NCBI GenBank assembly: GCA_052093725.1
Contig: JBQDHL010000006.1
Coordinates: 1-44,709 of the forward strand
Direction: 5' to 3'
From: Jeotgalicoccus sp052093725
GTDB lineage: Bacteria; Bacillota; Bacilli; Staphylococcales; Salinicoccaceae
DNA length: 44,709 nt
In this document: piece by piece, positions 1 to 7,965 of the stretch
How positions within the stretch are numbered: the first letter of the stretch is position 1
Layout: each line of letters opens with the position of its first letter
Program-made: the position numbers and the translations under genes
The notes under the pieces: generated by a model
Databases searched by the model: none
Told to the model about the DNA's origin: nothing
Seen by the model: the letters and a program-made list of their open reading frames with translations, nothing else

Positions 1-81
1 CTGAAATTAATATTTAAACCTGTCTCTTTAAGGGTATTGTTATTAAGTATGCACACATACAGTATTTTGAGGAGGATTATT

Positions 82-1089
82 TTGAAGAATGAACAGCTTG
101 TTTTAGCAAAACGTCCGGAAGGTCTTCCGGGTGATGATATTTTCAGATTCGAAGAAACAGATATTAAAAAACCTGAGAGTAATGAACTCTTAATAGAAAG
201 CGTTTATATTTCAGTCGATCCATATATGCGCGGACGCATGAATGATACTAAATCATATTCGAAGCCTTTTAGCATAGATGAACCTTTAAACGGTCATGTA
301 CTCGGCAGAGTTGTCGAGTCTAATGCAGCTGGTTTTAAAGAAAATGACGTCGTAACAGGCGGATTGTCATGGAAAAAATATAATACAGTGTCAGCTGATG
401 CTGTAAATAAAGTTCCATCTGCCGATGTGCCGCTTCATTTATATTTAAGCACGCTCGGTATGCCTGGCCATACTGCTTATGGCGGCTTACTCAACATCGG
501 GAAACCAAAAGAAGGTGAAACTGTTGTAGTATCAGCTGCTGCAGGTGCTGTCGGTTCAGTTGTCGGTCAGATTGCTAAAATCAAAGGTGCACGAGTTGTC
601 GGAATTGCCGGCGGTTCTAAAAAAGTAAATTACCTTACTGAAACCTTAGGATTTGATGCCGCTGTCGACTATAAGGAAGATGACTTCACTGATAAGTTAG
701 CAAAAGCGGTACCTGACGGCATTGATGTATACTTTGAAAATGTTGGCGGCAGTATTTCTGACGAAGTCTTTAATCACTTGAACAGATTTTCGAGAATACC
801 TGTCTGCGGAGCGATTTCTTCATACAACAGTAAAGAAGATAACGGTCCTCGTGTGCAGCAAAAATTAATCAAGTCACAAGCACTGATGCAGGGATTCCTC
901 GTTGCACAGTTTGAAGATGATGCTGAAAACACGAGTAAACAGCTTGCACAATGGATTCAGGAAGGTAAAATAAAATCAGAAGTATCTATTGCTGAAGGAT
1001 TCGATAAGTTGCCTGAGGCTTTTAGAAATCTCTTTACCGGAGATAATTTCGGCAAGCAGATTGTTAAAGTATCGGATTCATTAGATTAA
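82..1089 (+). CDS. NADP-dependent oxidoreductase, MDR superfamily (YfmJ / prostaglandin-reductase-like)
   Basis: Zinc-independent medium-chain dehydrogenase/reductase, 335 residues, predicted to reduce alpha,beta-unsaturated carbonyls with NADPH in the cytoplasm. The N-terminal GroES-like half contains SVDPYMRGRM, typical of the leukotriene-B4/curcumin reductase group. The Rossmann half contains VSAAAGAVGSVVGQIAKIKG followed by AGG and a lysine. I chose the TTG at 82 because AGGAGG (70-75) lies 6 bases before it and the product then begins KNEQLVLAKRPEG, as in family members. An upstream in-frame ATG at 37 has no ribosome site. No operon partner; a strong terminator follows. The family is clear, the physiological substrate is unknown. 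Confidence 0.85.
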   Translation: MKNEQLVLAKRPEGLPGDDIFRFEETDIKKPESNELLIESVYISVDPYMRGRMNDTKSYSKPFSIDEPLNGHVLGRVVESNAAGFKENDVVTGGLSWKKYNTVSADAVNKVPSADVPLHLYLSTLGMPGHTAYGGLLNIGKPKEGETVVVSAAAGAVGSVVGQIAKIKGARVVGIAGGSKKVNYLTETLGFDAAVDYKEDDFTDKLAKAVPDGIDVYFENVGGSISDEVFNHLNRFSRIPVCGAISSYNSKEDNGPRVQQKLIKSQALMQGFLVAQFEDDAENTSKQLAQWIQEGKIKSEVSIAEGFDKLPEAFRNLFTGDNFGKQIVKVSDSLD

Positions 1090-1095
1090 TATAGT

Positions 1096-1137
1096 AAAAA
1101 AACCGTTTGAAGATTTTTATCTTCAAACGGTTTTTTT
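1096..1137. terminator. Bidirectional intrinsic terminator
   Basis: Arms at about 1101-1114 and 1119-1132 with a TTTT loop. A T-run follows on the + strand and an A-run precedes it, so it can serve both the oxidoreductase and the opposed acetyltransferase. Confidence 0.85.
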
Positions 1138-1142
1138 CTTTT

Positions 1143-1667
1143 CTAGAAAACTAAGCTCAATATTCTACCATAATAAGAACTAAATAAAGCGTGATATTCA
1201 AATTCATAAACTTCTTCACCTAAATACAAAATTTCGTAAACTATTTCTTTATCTTCAATTTCAAAATTAGTATTTAAAAAACCATTCTTCGTATAGAATT
1301 GTTTTCTCTTATATCTCTGCTCATAATTATCAGCAGAACGATCGACTTTTTCTATATTTAAAAGTAATCGTTTGTCTTTATGAATTTCTTTCACATGCTG
1401 CAGTACCTTGCTCCCGTATCCTTTAGATTGTTGTGACGAATCAATAGCAATATAAAATATATAAACAATATCTTTGTAATATGTTAAGTACAAGAAACCA
1501 ATATATTCACTGTCATCATATATCGCATAAAAGTCACTGTTGTCTTTTTTAGATTTATATTTCAAAATCCAAAAGGGAACACGTTCATATTTAGGGAAAA
1601 CCTCGAGATAATATTCTTTTACCCTCGACAATTCATTAGTTTGATTCAAATGAATTAAATTAATCAC
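1143..1667 (-). CDS. GNAT family N-acetyltransferase
   Basis: Probable acetyl-CoA-dependent N-acetyltransferase of about 174 residues. The acetyl-CoA-binding motif A is visible as IDSSQQSKGYGSKVL, with the Q-x-x-G-x-G core at about 80-85, followed by FYTKNGF near residue 125, a common GNAT C-terminal motif. Substrate unknown. Two GTG starts are possible, 1679 and 1667. I prefer 1667 because the only AAAGG ribosome site overlaps the first GTG and lies 11 bases before the second. The gene is noticeably richer in A/T and in Ile, Lys and Tyr codons than its neighbours, which may mean separate ancestry. It stands alone between two oppositely served terminator/promoter regions. Confidence 0.7.
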   Translation of the reverse strand: MINLIHLNQTNELSRVKEYYLEVFPKYERVPFWILKYKSKKDNSDFYAIYDDSEYIGFLYLTYYKDIVYIFYIAIDSSQQSKGYGSKVLQHVKEIHKDKRLLLNIEKVDRSADNYEQRYKRKQFYTKNGFLNTNFEIEDKEIVYEILYLGEEVYEFEYHALFSSYYGRILSLVF

Positions 1668-1713
1668 CGCTTTAATCACCTTTCACTTTTAATGCTGATA
1701 AAACTAAATATTT

Positions 1714-3117
1714 CTATTTTGTTTTAACTAACAAACTAACTACTTCAACGTGCACCGTGTGCGGGAATAAGTCCACAGGTTGCACAGTTTTTAATTCATA
1801 GCCGAATTCTCTCATCCATGTAATGTCTTTTGCGAACGTTTCCGGATTGCATGATACGTAGACAACTCTGTCAGTTCCGAGTCTTGCAATGCGGCGCATC
1901 ACTTTACCGCCTGCACCTGAACGCGGCGGGTCAAGCATAAGTAAATCCGGAATCCCCCAAGTTTCAAGTATTTCTTCCATACCGCGGCGGGCGTCTTTTG
2001 CAAGGAAGTATGTGTTATCAATTCCGTTATCCACTGCATTGCGTTTCGCCGATTCAATAGATGATTCCACAATTTCAATACCTGCAAGTTCTTTTACTTT
2101 CGCAGCAAATGGCAGCGAGAATGTTCCTACACCGCAGAACAGATCAATCATCCGTTCATGTTCTTTCGCATCTGCCATCTCAAGTGCCAGTTCCACCAGC
2201 TTTTCTGCTTGCGTCGGATTCGTCTGGAAGAATGTGTCGAACCATGTGCGATATTTATAGCCGTACATCACATCGTGAATATAATCTCTGCCGTAAAGCA
2301 GGTGCGTGTCTTCAGATTGTGAACGGTCAGCAATGTCTGTATTCACCATCCACATTATGCTCTTCATATTGTCAAAGTCTGCTGTAAGTTCTTCAATCAG
2401 TTCATCGATTAAAGGTTCTAAGTCACCCTCTGGTTTCTCAGTCGCAAAGATTGCAAGCATCATTTCTTCAGTTTCCTGAGAGCGTCTCACCATTAAGTGT
2501 CGAAGCAGTCCGCCGTGACCTTCCTTATCGTATCCTGGTAAATTATGCTTTCTCGCCCATTTAGAAACAACGAGCATTGCATCCACCATTTCATTGTTTG
2601 CAATTAAGCACGTATTGATGTCGATAATTTTTCGGAAATTCCCGAGTTCGTGCATTCCAAGCTCGCCATTTTTACCAAAGGTAAATTCCATCTTGTTACG
2701 GTATTCAAATGGATTATTTTCCATGCCTATCGCATCTTTAACTACCGAAGAATCGAAATTATTTCTCTTCAATTCTCGCTTCACAAATTTTGTTTTCTCT
2801 TTTAACTGCGCTTCATAGCTCCAGTGCTGCCACACACATCCTCCGCATAATTCAAAATGCGGACAAGGCGGCGTTACCCGGTCTGGGTGTGCCGTTACTA
2901 TTTCTTTCGGCAGAACATTTGCGCGCTTTCTCGTAGGATTCGGTACTTCGACAGTCACCGTTTCCCCTCTCAGCGTCTGCGGAATAGCCAGATTCAATTT
3001 GCGTGGTTTATGTCCGCCATGGTCGCGCAGTGCGTATCCGCGGCCGGAACCTTTATTATCCATCTCATCTATCGTTACTGTAAATGCTTCAATATGATCG
3101 TTATCAATTTTAACCAA
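1714..3117 (-). CDS. rlmD: 23S rRNA (uracil-C5)-methyltransferase, RlmD/RumA family (paralogue 1)
   Basis: SAM-dependent RNA uridine C5-methyltransferase, 467 residues. Order: N-terminal TRAM RNA-binding domain; an iron-sulfur cluster site with Cys at about 85, 91 and 94 (PPCPHFELCGGC) and a fourth near 170; SAM-binding FCGVGTFSLP; DPPRSGAG; and catalytic-Cys motif SCNPETFAKD. Known relatives (B. subtilis YefA/RlmCD) methylate 23S rRNA U747 and/or U1939. TTG at 3117 is the preferred start: GAGGGG lies 6 bases upstream, whereas the ATG at 3135 precedes that site. A second paralogue lies at 23050-24411. That copy sits next to dgkB as in staphylococci, so this one is more likely the YfjO-like copy of uncertain target. 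Confidence 0.85.
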   Translation of the reverse strand: MVKIDNDHIEAFTVTIDEMDNKGSGRGYALRDHGGHKPRKLNLAIPQTLRGETVTVEVPNPTRKRANVLPKEIVTAHPDRVTPPCPHFELCGGCVWQHWSYEAQLKEKTKFVKRELKRNNFDSSVVKDAIGMENNPFEYRNKMEFTFGKNGELGMHELGNFRKIIDINTCLIANNEMVDAMLVVSKWARKHNLPGYDKEGHGGLLRHLMVRRSQETEEMMLAIFATEKPEGDLEPLIDELIEELTADFDNMKSIMWMVNTDIADRSQSEDTHLLYGRDYIHDVMYGYKYRTWFDTFFQTNPTQAEKLVELALEMADAKEHERMIDLFCGVGTFSLPFAAKVKELAGIEIVESSIESAKRNAVDNGIDNTYFLAKDARRGMEEILETWGIPDLLMLDPPRSGAGGKVMRRIARLGTDRVVYVSCNPETFAKDITWMREFGYELKTVQPVDLFPHTVHVEVVSLLVKTK

Positions 3118-3192
3118 TATTATCCCCTCACACATCTATTCATTCTTATAATTTTACTGATAGAGCTGACTTGTTGCAAGCTAAAATGACAA

Positions 3193-3225
3193 AAGTATCA
3201 TTACTGTTGTTCAGTAATGATACTT
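3193..3225 (-). terminator. Intrinsic terminator of the iron-uptake pair
   Basis: Perfect 14-bp arms AAGTATCATTACTG and its complement with a 5-base loop. The T-rich tail lies on the - strand, just after the reductase stop. Confidence 0.8.
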
Positions 3226-3230
3226 AATAA

Positions 3231-4259
3231 TTAATACATAATTTTTTTGTTTTTATTTTTAAAGCGCTGGTTATGAGAAGACACCATTGCAAACTGATCA
3301 GCCTTCGGATCAATATACGTTTTCGCATTGTTCACAGCATTCACTGCATCTGCATACGCACCTGCAATCAGATTCACTTTACCTGTGTATCTGATACAGT
3401 CGCCTGCCGCGAATATACCCGGTACATTCGTCAGACCCGTCGGTGCTGCTTTAACGAAAAAGTCATTTTCCAGATTGAGTCCAAGATTATTCTCTCTGAA
3501 CAGGAGATTCTCCTGATCATAACCATGATTTACAATCAGCTCATCATAAGCATCATTTGTAATATCACCTGTCTGGTTATTTGTAATCTCGACGTATTCC
3601 ATCAGTTCACCGCCGCTGACGCCTGTTACTTCGGACTGAGTCATCACTTTAACACCATTTTTCTGAAGCCTTCTGACATCCGCTTCATGTGCTGTCAGGT
3701 CATCTCCACGGTAAATAATATGAATCTCACGTGCAATTGGTGACAAATCATTTGCCCAGTCCACTGCTGAATAGCTTCCGCCGGTAATAAGTATTTTCTT
3801 ATCCGTAAAGCGTTTAATATCAGGCACTGCATAATGAAGATTTTTATTTTCAAACAGATGCGCATTTTCGATATTCAGCTTAACAGGCTTGATCATGCCT
3901 CCGCCGCCGATAGTAATGATGACACTTTTAGAATAATGTTTGTCACCTGTTGATGTTTCAATACTAAAACAGTCATCATTTTCTTTTTGAATATTGGTCA
4001 CTATCGTATTCAGCACAACTTCCGGCTCGAACGTCAGCCCCTGCGCAATCGATTTTTCTATAAGCTGTCCTGCTGCGATAGGTTCGGTACCTCCGATATC
4101 CCAAATCATTTTCTGCGGATAAAGGTGCACTTTTCCGCCAAGCTTATCTTGTCCGTCGATTATTTTAGTCTTCATCTCTCTGAGACCTGCGTAAAATGCA
4201 CTGAAAAGTCCGGCAGGTCCCCCGCCGATTACAGTGACATCATATATATTCTCCGTCAT
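3231..4259 (-). CDS. iruO: Ferredoxin/siderophore reductase, IruO-like (TrxB-type FNR)
   Basis: FAD-dependent pyridine-nucleotide reductase of about 342 residues. An N-terminal FAD motif VIGGGPAGLFSAFYAG is followed by a mid-protein NADPH motif (ITGGSYSAVDWAND) and a C-terminal FAD motif GIFAAGDC. This is the thioredoxin-reductase-like ferredoxin-NADP reductase fold without a redox CxxC. The C-terminal TYIDP...VSSHNQRF matches my memory of S. aureus IruO, a flavoprotein that reduces ferric hydroxamate siderophores to free iron. The start is ATG 4259 or the adjacent TTG 4262; AAGGAG fits either. The upstream lipoprotein stop overlaps this gene's ribosome site, so the two form an operon under a Fur-controlled promoter. 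A general YumC-type ferredoxin reductase is the alternative; the context favours IruO. Confidence 0.8.
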   Translation of the reverse strand: MTENIYDVTVIGGGPAGLFSAFYAGLREMKTKIIDGQDKLGGKVHLYPQKMIWDIGGTEPIAAGQLIEKSIAQGLTFEPEVVLNTIVTNIQKENDDCFSIETSTGDKHYSKSVIITIGGGGMIKPVKLNIENAHLFENKNLHYAVPDIKRFTDKKILITGGSYSAVDWANDLSPIAREIHIIYRGDDLTAHEADVRRLQKNGVKVMTQSEVTGVSGGELMEYVEITNNQTGDITNDAYDELIVNHGYDQENLLFRENNLGLNLENDFFVKAAPTGLTNVPGIFAAGDCIRYTGKVNLIAGAYADAVNAVNNAKTYIDPKADQFAMVSSHNQRFKNKNKKIMY

Positions 4260-4273
4260 CAAAAATACACTCC

Positions 4274-5224
4274 TTAGTTAGAACCCAATGCTTCTTCGAC
4301 ATCTTCAACGATTAAACTGTTTGCAATATATCCGCTGTATAACCAACTGTCAGCCTGTGTGTATTCATAAACATTGTCATTTTCTACTGCCGGAATGTTT
4401 TTAAAGACATCATCTGACAATGCTGTTTCACTGTCGCCTTCTTCATTACCTATAAAGAAAATGTGATCTGCATCAAGTTCTGCAAGGCTTTCCAGTGATG
4501 CTTCAATCCACGGTGTTTCGTTATCCGTCGACAGTTCTTCTACAAGTCCGGGCACGCTTAATCCTAAATCGTTATATAATACTTCACCGCTCGATTTATC
4601 TTTGTTTGAAATAAAGTATGAATCACCTGTCCACCAGATTGCGATGGCTGTCTCTTCACCAACTTCGCTTTCCAGCTCAGCTGAAGTTTCTTCTACAAGT
4701 GTGTCGTATTCCGCTACTTTCTCTGCTGCCAGGTCTTCCTTGCCAAACACTTCAGATACACGTGTTAAGCGGTCTCTCCAGTCATCATAATCTCCGCTTT
4801 CAACGACAAATGACGGTGCAATTTTAGCGTAGCTGTCGTACTTATCTCCTGAAGCAAGGTCAGATGAACTTAACAGAAGTAAGTCCGGTTCTTCCTGCAC
4901 GACTGCTTCAAACGGCAGATCAAACGGCATTAAAGGCAGTCCTTCAAGCCCTTCAGGCTGCAGGTATTCCTGGACACTGTCTTCTCCGACTGTCCACTGT
5001 GCCGCCGGTGTCTCTTCAAGAGTAAGTAAATCATCTTCAAGGTATGTACCGATAATTCTTTCCGGATCTGCAGGTACTGTAACCTCGTTGCCTGCGTCAT
5101 CTGTAAGAACACGTTCTTCGCCTGTACTCTCTTCTGAAGACTCCTCAGCTTTGTTTCCTTCGTCGTTTGAACACCCTGCTGCAAAGATTGACATTCCAAG
5201 CATTAAAGTTACTAATTTTTTCAT
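4274..5224 (-). CDS. Iron-siderophore ABC transporter substrate-binding lipoprotein
   Basis: 316-residue secreted lipoprotein of the FhuD/FecB/YfiY class. The signal peptide ends in lipobox FAAGC (Cys18), followed by an acidic Ser/Glu linker of about 20 residues. The mature domain begins with TDDAGNEVTVPADPERI, the standard opening of this family, and continues through the bilobed periplasmic-binding fold (EEPDLLLLSSS, AKIAPSF, WIEASLESLAELDADHIFF). Role: captures a ferric siderophore at the cell surface. No permease or ATPase genes are adjacent, so it must use a transporter encoded elsewhere. It is co-transcribed with the IruO-like reductase. Transcription starts within a perfect Fur box. 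Confidence 0.9.
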   Translation of the reverse strand: MKKLVTLMLGMSIFAAGCSNDEGNKAEESSEESTGEERVLTDDAGNEVTVPADPERIIGTYLEDDLLTLEETPAAQWTVGEDSVQEYLQPEGLEGLPLMPFDLPFEAVVQEEPDLLLLSSSDLASGDKYDSYAKIAPSFVVESGDYDDWRDRLTRVSEVFGKEDLAAEKVAEYDTLVEETSAELESEVGEETAIAIWWTGDSYFISNKDKSSGEVLYNDLGLSVPGLVEELSTDNETPWIEASLESLAELDADHIFFIGNEEGDSETALSDDVFKNIPAVENDNVYEYTQADSWLYSGYIANSLIVEDVEEALGSN

Positions 5225-5261
5225 CTATTTTCTCCATTCGGTTATTGTAATTCATTATGAC

Positions 5262-5280
5262 ACTGATAATCATTATCAGT
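5262..5280. promoter_or_regulatory. Fur box
   Basis: ACTGATAATCATTATCAGT is a perfect 9-1-9 palindrome containing the classic 7-1-7 Fur core TGATAAT-N-ATTATCA. It overlaps the predicted transcription start of the siderophore lipoprotein operon, so iron-loaded Fur should block it. Confidence 0.92.
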
Positions 5281-5283
5281 AGA

Positions 5284-5312
5284 ATTTTATTACTTCCGGA
5301 AGATAATGTCAA
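5284..5312 (-). promoter_or_regulatory. Sigma-A promoter of the iron-uptake operon
   Basis: On the - strand, -35 TTGACA (5312-5307), a 17-base spacer and -10 TAAAAT (5289-5284). The spacer contains the palindrome CTTCCGGAAG (5293-5302). Confidence 0.85.
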
Positions 5313-5330
5313 CTGTTCTTACCATCAATC

Positions 5331-5355
5331 GTTTTAATTACTCCGGAAGTGGTAT
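5331..5355 (+). promoter_or_regulatory. Possible sigma-B-type promoter for the small membrane protein
   Basis: GTTTTA (5331-5336), 13 bases, then TGGTAT (5350-5355) resembles the general-stress consensus GTTTAA-N12-15-GGGTAT. A near copy of the CCGGAAG palindrome (ACTCCGGAAGT, 5340-5350) lies in the spacer. A weak sigma-A reading with TATATA as -10 is also possible. Confidence 0.35.
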
Positions 5356-5398
5356 ATAAATAAAAAGAGAGGAATTATACCGTTAAGGGGATGATCGC

Positions 5399-5605
5399 AT
5401 GACTGCATACAGACATCGCGACTTTAATTCCGTATACCGCTTTATGGCAATTGGTGCCGCAACCGGTATTATATTAGGAATTATCACAGGTTTAATTTTC
5501 GGACACGTTGCATTTTGGATTCTCGCAGGTCTGGCTCTCGGCATAAGCGGCGGTGCAGCTGTTGAAGCTTCACTTCATACTCCGCACCATAAAAAACAAG
5601 GATAG
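5399..5605 (+). CDS. Small two-helix membrane protein
   Basis: 68 residues. Two hydrophobic, glycine-rich helices (about 15-35 and 38-58) are joined by a short GHVAF turn, with a basic, His-rich tail HTPHHKKQG. AAGGGG lies 8 bases before the ATG. I do not recognise the family. The GxxxG-like spacing suggests helix packing, and such proteins are often envelope-stress products, but that is inference. It diverges from the iron-uptake operon across a shared promoter region, and its stop codon lies inside the following terminator stem. Confidence 0.65.
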   Translation: MTAYRHRDFNSVYRFMAIGAATGIILGIITGLIFGHVAFWILAGLALGISGGAAVEASLHTPHHKKQG

Positions 5606-5630
5606 TTCATTTGAACTATCCTTGTTTTTA
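5591..5630. terminator. Bidirectional intrinsic terminator
   Basis: AAAACAAGGATAGTTC pairs perfectly with its downstream complement across a 4-base loop, with A-run before and T-run after. It overlaps the 3' ends of both converging genes. Confidence 0.85.
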
Positions 5631-6836
5631 TCTGGACACCATTACTTTTTTATACAATCTGATAAAGTCCGCTTTACTGAACATTACCGGTACTGGATAT
5701 AAAGGATTCGCTTCTTTGTATGCTGCATCAGCCAGTATCTTCAAATCTTCATTCTTCAATTCCTGGAAGACCGTTCCGACATTCATCTTCTCATTTAAAT
5801 CTTTAATGCTCGCTATAAACTTCTCTGCTTTTACTTCATTGCTGTCCCCTTCTTCAGTGACTTTTGCAATATCGCCGAGATGTGCCAGTTTTTCATGAAT
5901 CACTTCACCGTATTCTTCTAAAATATGCGGCAGAATTATTGAAACTGCCTGACCGTGCTGCACGTTGTATTTAGCACCGAGTGCATGAGCCATTGCATGA
6001 ACATTCCCTACATATGCTCTCGTAAATGCTTTGCCCGCAAAGTAAGATGCCCGCTGCATATTTGTTCGTGTCTGAATATCCTGTCCGTCTTCATATGATT
6101 TATATAAATTATCGTAAATCAATTCAATTGCTTCTTCACTCAGCATTTTCGTCTGTTTCGTGTTACTCCTGTTAAGGTACGCTTCCACTGCATGCGTTAA
6201 TGCATCCATACCTGAAAATGCCGTCATATTCTGCGGCAGACCAAGAAGGAGCTCCGGATCAAGCACTGCTGCATCCGGCATCAGTTTAGTATCAATGATT
6301 GCGTATTTCTCTTTAGTTTCACTGTCTGTAATAACGGCTGCTATAGTTGCCTCGCTCCCTGTTCCTGCAGTTGTCGGCACTGCGATAAAATAAGGCAGTG
6401 TTTTTCTGACTTTTAAAACACCTTTAAAACGGCTGAAATCCGTCGTATTCTTAGCAGCAGCAATGCCTGTACCTTTTGCACAATCAATTGCTGAACCGCC
6501 GCCAAAACCGATAATCCCTTCACAATCCTGATCATTATAAACTTTTACTGCTTCAGCAATATTTTTTGTCGTCGGATTTGCCGTTGTTCCCTTATATATG
6601 AAATAAATAATATTTTCTTCACTCAGGCTGTCGAGCATTTTATCCAGCAGACCTGTCTGAACAATGCCCTCATCTGTTACAATAAGCACTTTTTTTATAT
6701 TCTGTTCAGTTAATTTCGGTGTAAGTTTTTCAATGCAGCCCACGCAGTTTATAACTGCCGGCGGCTGCCAGTTTAATAAGTGCGCAGTGCTTTTCATAAT
6801 CCACTGATATGCGCGGCTGTACAGTTTAAATAACAT
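5628..6836 (-). CDS. Iron-containing alcohol dehydrogenase
   Basis: Group III (iron-dependent) NAD(P)-linked alcohol dehydrogenase, 402 residues. Visible features are the nucleotide-binding GFGGGSAIDCAKG, then AVPTTAGTGSEAT, and the metal-site motifs SGMDALTHAVEAYL and VHAMAHALGAKYNVQHG, which supply the conserved Asp and His ligands. ATG 6836 is chosen because AAGGAAAG lies 7 bases upstream; an in-frame TTG at 6863 precedes that site. An N-terminal extension of about 30 residues before VINCVGCIEKL resembles the butanol/1,3-propanediol-dehydrogenase-like subgroup. It is monocistronic. Substrate not predictable. Confidence 0.88.
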   Translation of the reverse strand: MLFKLYSRAYQWIMKSTAHLLNWQPPAVINCVGCIEKLTPKLTEQNIKKVLIVTDEGIVQTGLLDKMLDSLSEENIIYFIYKGTTANPTTKNIAEAVKVYNDQDCEGIIGFGGGSAIDCAKGTGIAAAKNTTDFSRFKGVLKVRKTLPYFIAVPTTAGTGSEATIAAVITDSETKEKYAIIDTKLMPDAAVLDPELLLGLPQNMTAFSGMDALTHAVEAYLNRSNTKQTKMLSEEAIELIYDNLYKSYEDGQDIQTRTNMQRASYFAGKAFTRAYVGNVHAMAHALGAKYNVQHGQAVSIILPHILEEYGEVIHEKLAHLGDIAKVTEEGDSNEVKAEKFIASIKDLNEKMNVGTVFQELKNEDLKILADAAYKEANPLYPVPVMFSKADFIRLYKKVMVSR

Positions 6837-6966
6837 AATAATCTTTCCTTCCAGACGTGCCAAAATCTTTCATTACATATATTCTATATATCCATTCCTA
6901 AATTCAAGTGAAAGTAAAATGATAAAAAGATTAAATTATCCGCTAATTTTAATAAATATTATACAG

Positions 6967-7017
6967 TTGACATTTATACAGTCAGACTATATAGTTTGAC
7001 TGTATAGTCGAACTATA
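6967..7017 (+). promoter_or_regulatory. Promoter and palindromic operator of the padR operon
   Basis: -35 TTGACA (6967-6972), 17 bases, -10 TATAGT (6990-6995). A 32-bp palindrome (6975-7006, one mismatched pair) covers spacer, -10 and start; its arms are TATACAGTCA and TGACTGTATA around ACTATATAGT. A second overlapping repeat, TATAGT-CGA-ACTATA, lies at 7003-7017. The layout is that of an autorepressed PadR operator. Confidence 0.82.
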
Positions 7018-7036
7018 TATTAAGAGGTGAATAAGT

Positions 7037-7354
7037 ATGAGACCTAAACTTTTACCGCTGTCGGAAACGATGCATTTAATTATGCTGGCATTAAGAAAGC
7101 CGCTACACGGATACGCAATTATGCAGGTGGTGAGTCAAATGTCGGACGGCCAGGTTAATATCGCAGCAGGCACGCTCTACGGTGCGCTCGATAATCTTAA
7201 AAAGCACGGTTATATAGAACTGATTTCAGACCCTGCCGAGCGCAAAAAAGTCTATCAGGTCGCTACACTTGGCGAAGAAATACTGGAACTTGAAAATATA
7301 CGCTTAAAGAAATTTATTTCACTTTATGAGAGTGAGGATGGTTCAAATGAATAA
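7037..7354 (+). CDS. PadR family transcriptional regulator
   Basis: 105-residue winged-helix repressor. The N-terminal LLPLSETMHLIMLALRKPLHGYAIM leads into the recognition region VNIAAGTLYGALDNLKKHGYIE, the hallmark of PadR proteins, and ends in a short charged helix for dimerisation. It should bind the palindrome directly upstream and control itself plus the DUF2812 and ABC transporter genes. The ribosome site AGAGGTG precedes the ATG. Its last 8 bases overlap the start of the DUF2812 gene, indicating translational coupling. Inducer unknown; relatives commonly respond to antimicrobial compounds. Confidence 0.92.
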   Translation: MRPKLLPLSETMHLIMLALRKPLHGYAIMQVVSQMSDGQVNIAAGTLYGALDNLKKHGYIELISDPAERKKVYQVATLGEEILELENIRLKKFISLYESEDGSNE

Positions 7355-7940
7355 GTACAAATTCTTTATTGATCCATTAAAAGAGGAACAGTGGATTAAC
7401 GAAATGCAAGACAAGGGTTACCGTTTAACTGATATTTCACTGGATTTCATTTATAAGTTTGAAAAAACTTCGGAAGATTACGTTACACGGGTGGATTACC
7501 AGGAGATGATGAGCGTATCGAAATACGAAGAATACATCAGTATCCACGAAGAATTCGGATGGAATCATATAAGAGGCGGTCGCTTCGGTGCAATGACGCA
7601 GGTCTGGTCAAAAACACCGGACGGCAATGACGAATTATTTTCCGACAGGGAATCTAAAATTCATTATTATAAACGATATATGAAAATGACGAGCGGGCTC
7701 GCAATTCTCTTCTTAGTTTACTCAATGCTGTTTCTTCCGGACAGCCCGGGAATGATATTTTTAACACCCGGATTATGGGAGATGCAGGGGATGGCATTCT
7801 GGAGAGCATTCCTGTTTGAACTGCCCTTCGCTCTAATGAGAGTGCTTCCGGCAATACTCTTCCCTGTAACAGTAGTACTGCTGCTCATCGCTTATTACAG
7901 AATGGACAAAGCTAAAAAAGAACTCGAACAGGAAATTTAA
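7347..7940 (+). CDS. DUF2812 membrane protein, PadR partner
   Basis: 197 residues. The N-terminal soluble part (MNKYKFFIDPLKEEQWINEMQDKGYRL at 1-27) is characteristic of DUF2812, and two hydrophobic segments fill the C-terminal third. DUF2812 genes very often follow a PadR regulator and act with it, probably as a membrane sensor or anti-regulator, though the mechanism is not established. ATG 7347 is chosen because GAGGATGG lies just upstream; an earlier in-frame ATG at 7326 has none. The gene overlaps padR by 8 bases and is 25 bases from the ABC ATPase. Confidence 0.82.
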   Translation: MNKYKFFIDPLKEEQWINEMQDKGYRLTDISLDFIYKFEKTSEDYVTRVDYQEMMSVSKYEEYISIHEEFGWNHIRGGRFGAMTQVWSKTPDGNDELFSDRESKIHYYKRYMKMTSGLAILFLVYSMLFLPDSPGMIFLTPGLWEMQGMAFWRAFLFELPFALMRVLPAILFPVTVVLLLIAYYRMDKAKKELEQEI

Positions 7941-7965
7941 AGTTTTGTATAAAGGAGATGTTTAA

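Noticed and set aside
1889..2260. Ser-rich reading frames antisense to rlmD, and similar ones opposite ligA, pcrA, purB and the catechol genes
   Set aside because: Typical antisense shadows with skewed Ser/Arg/Leu composition and no start signals.
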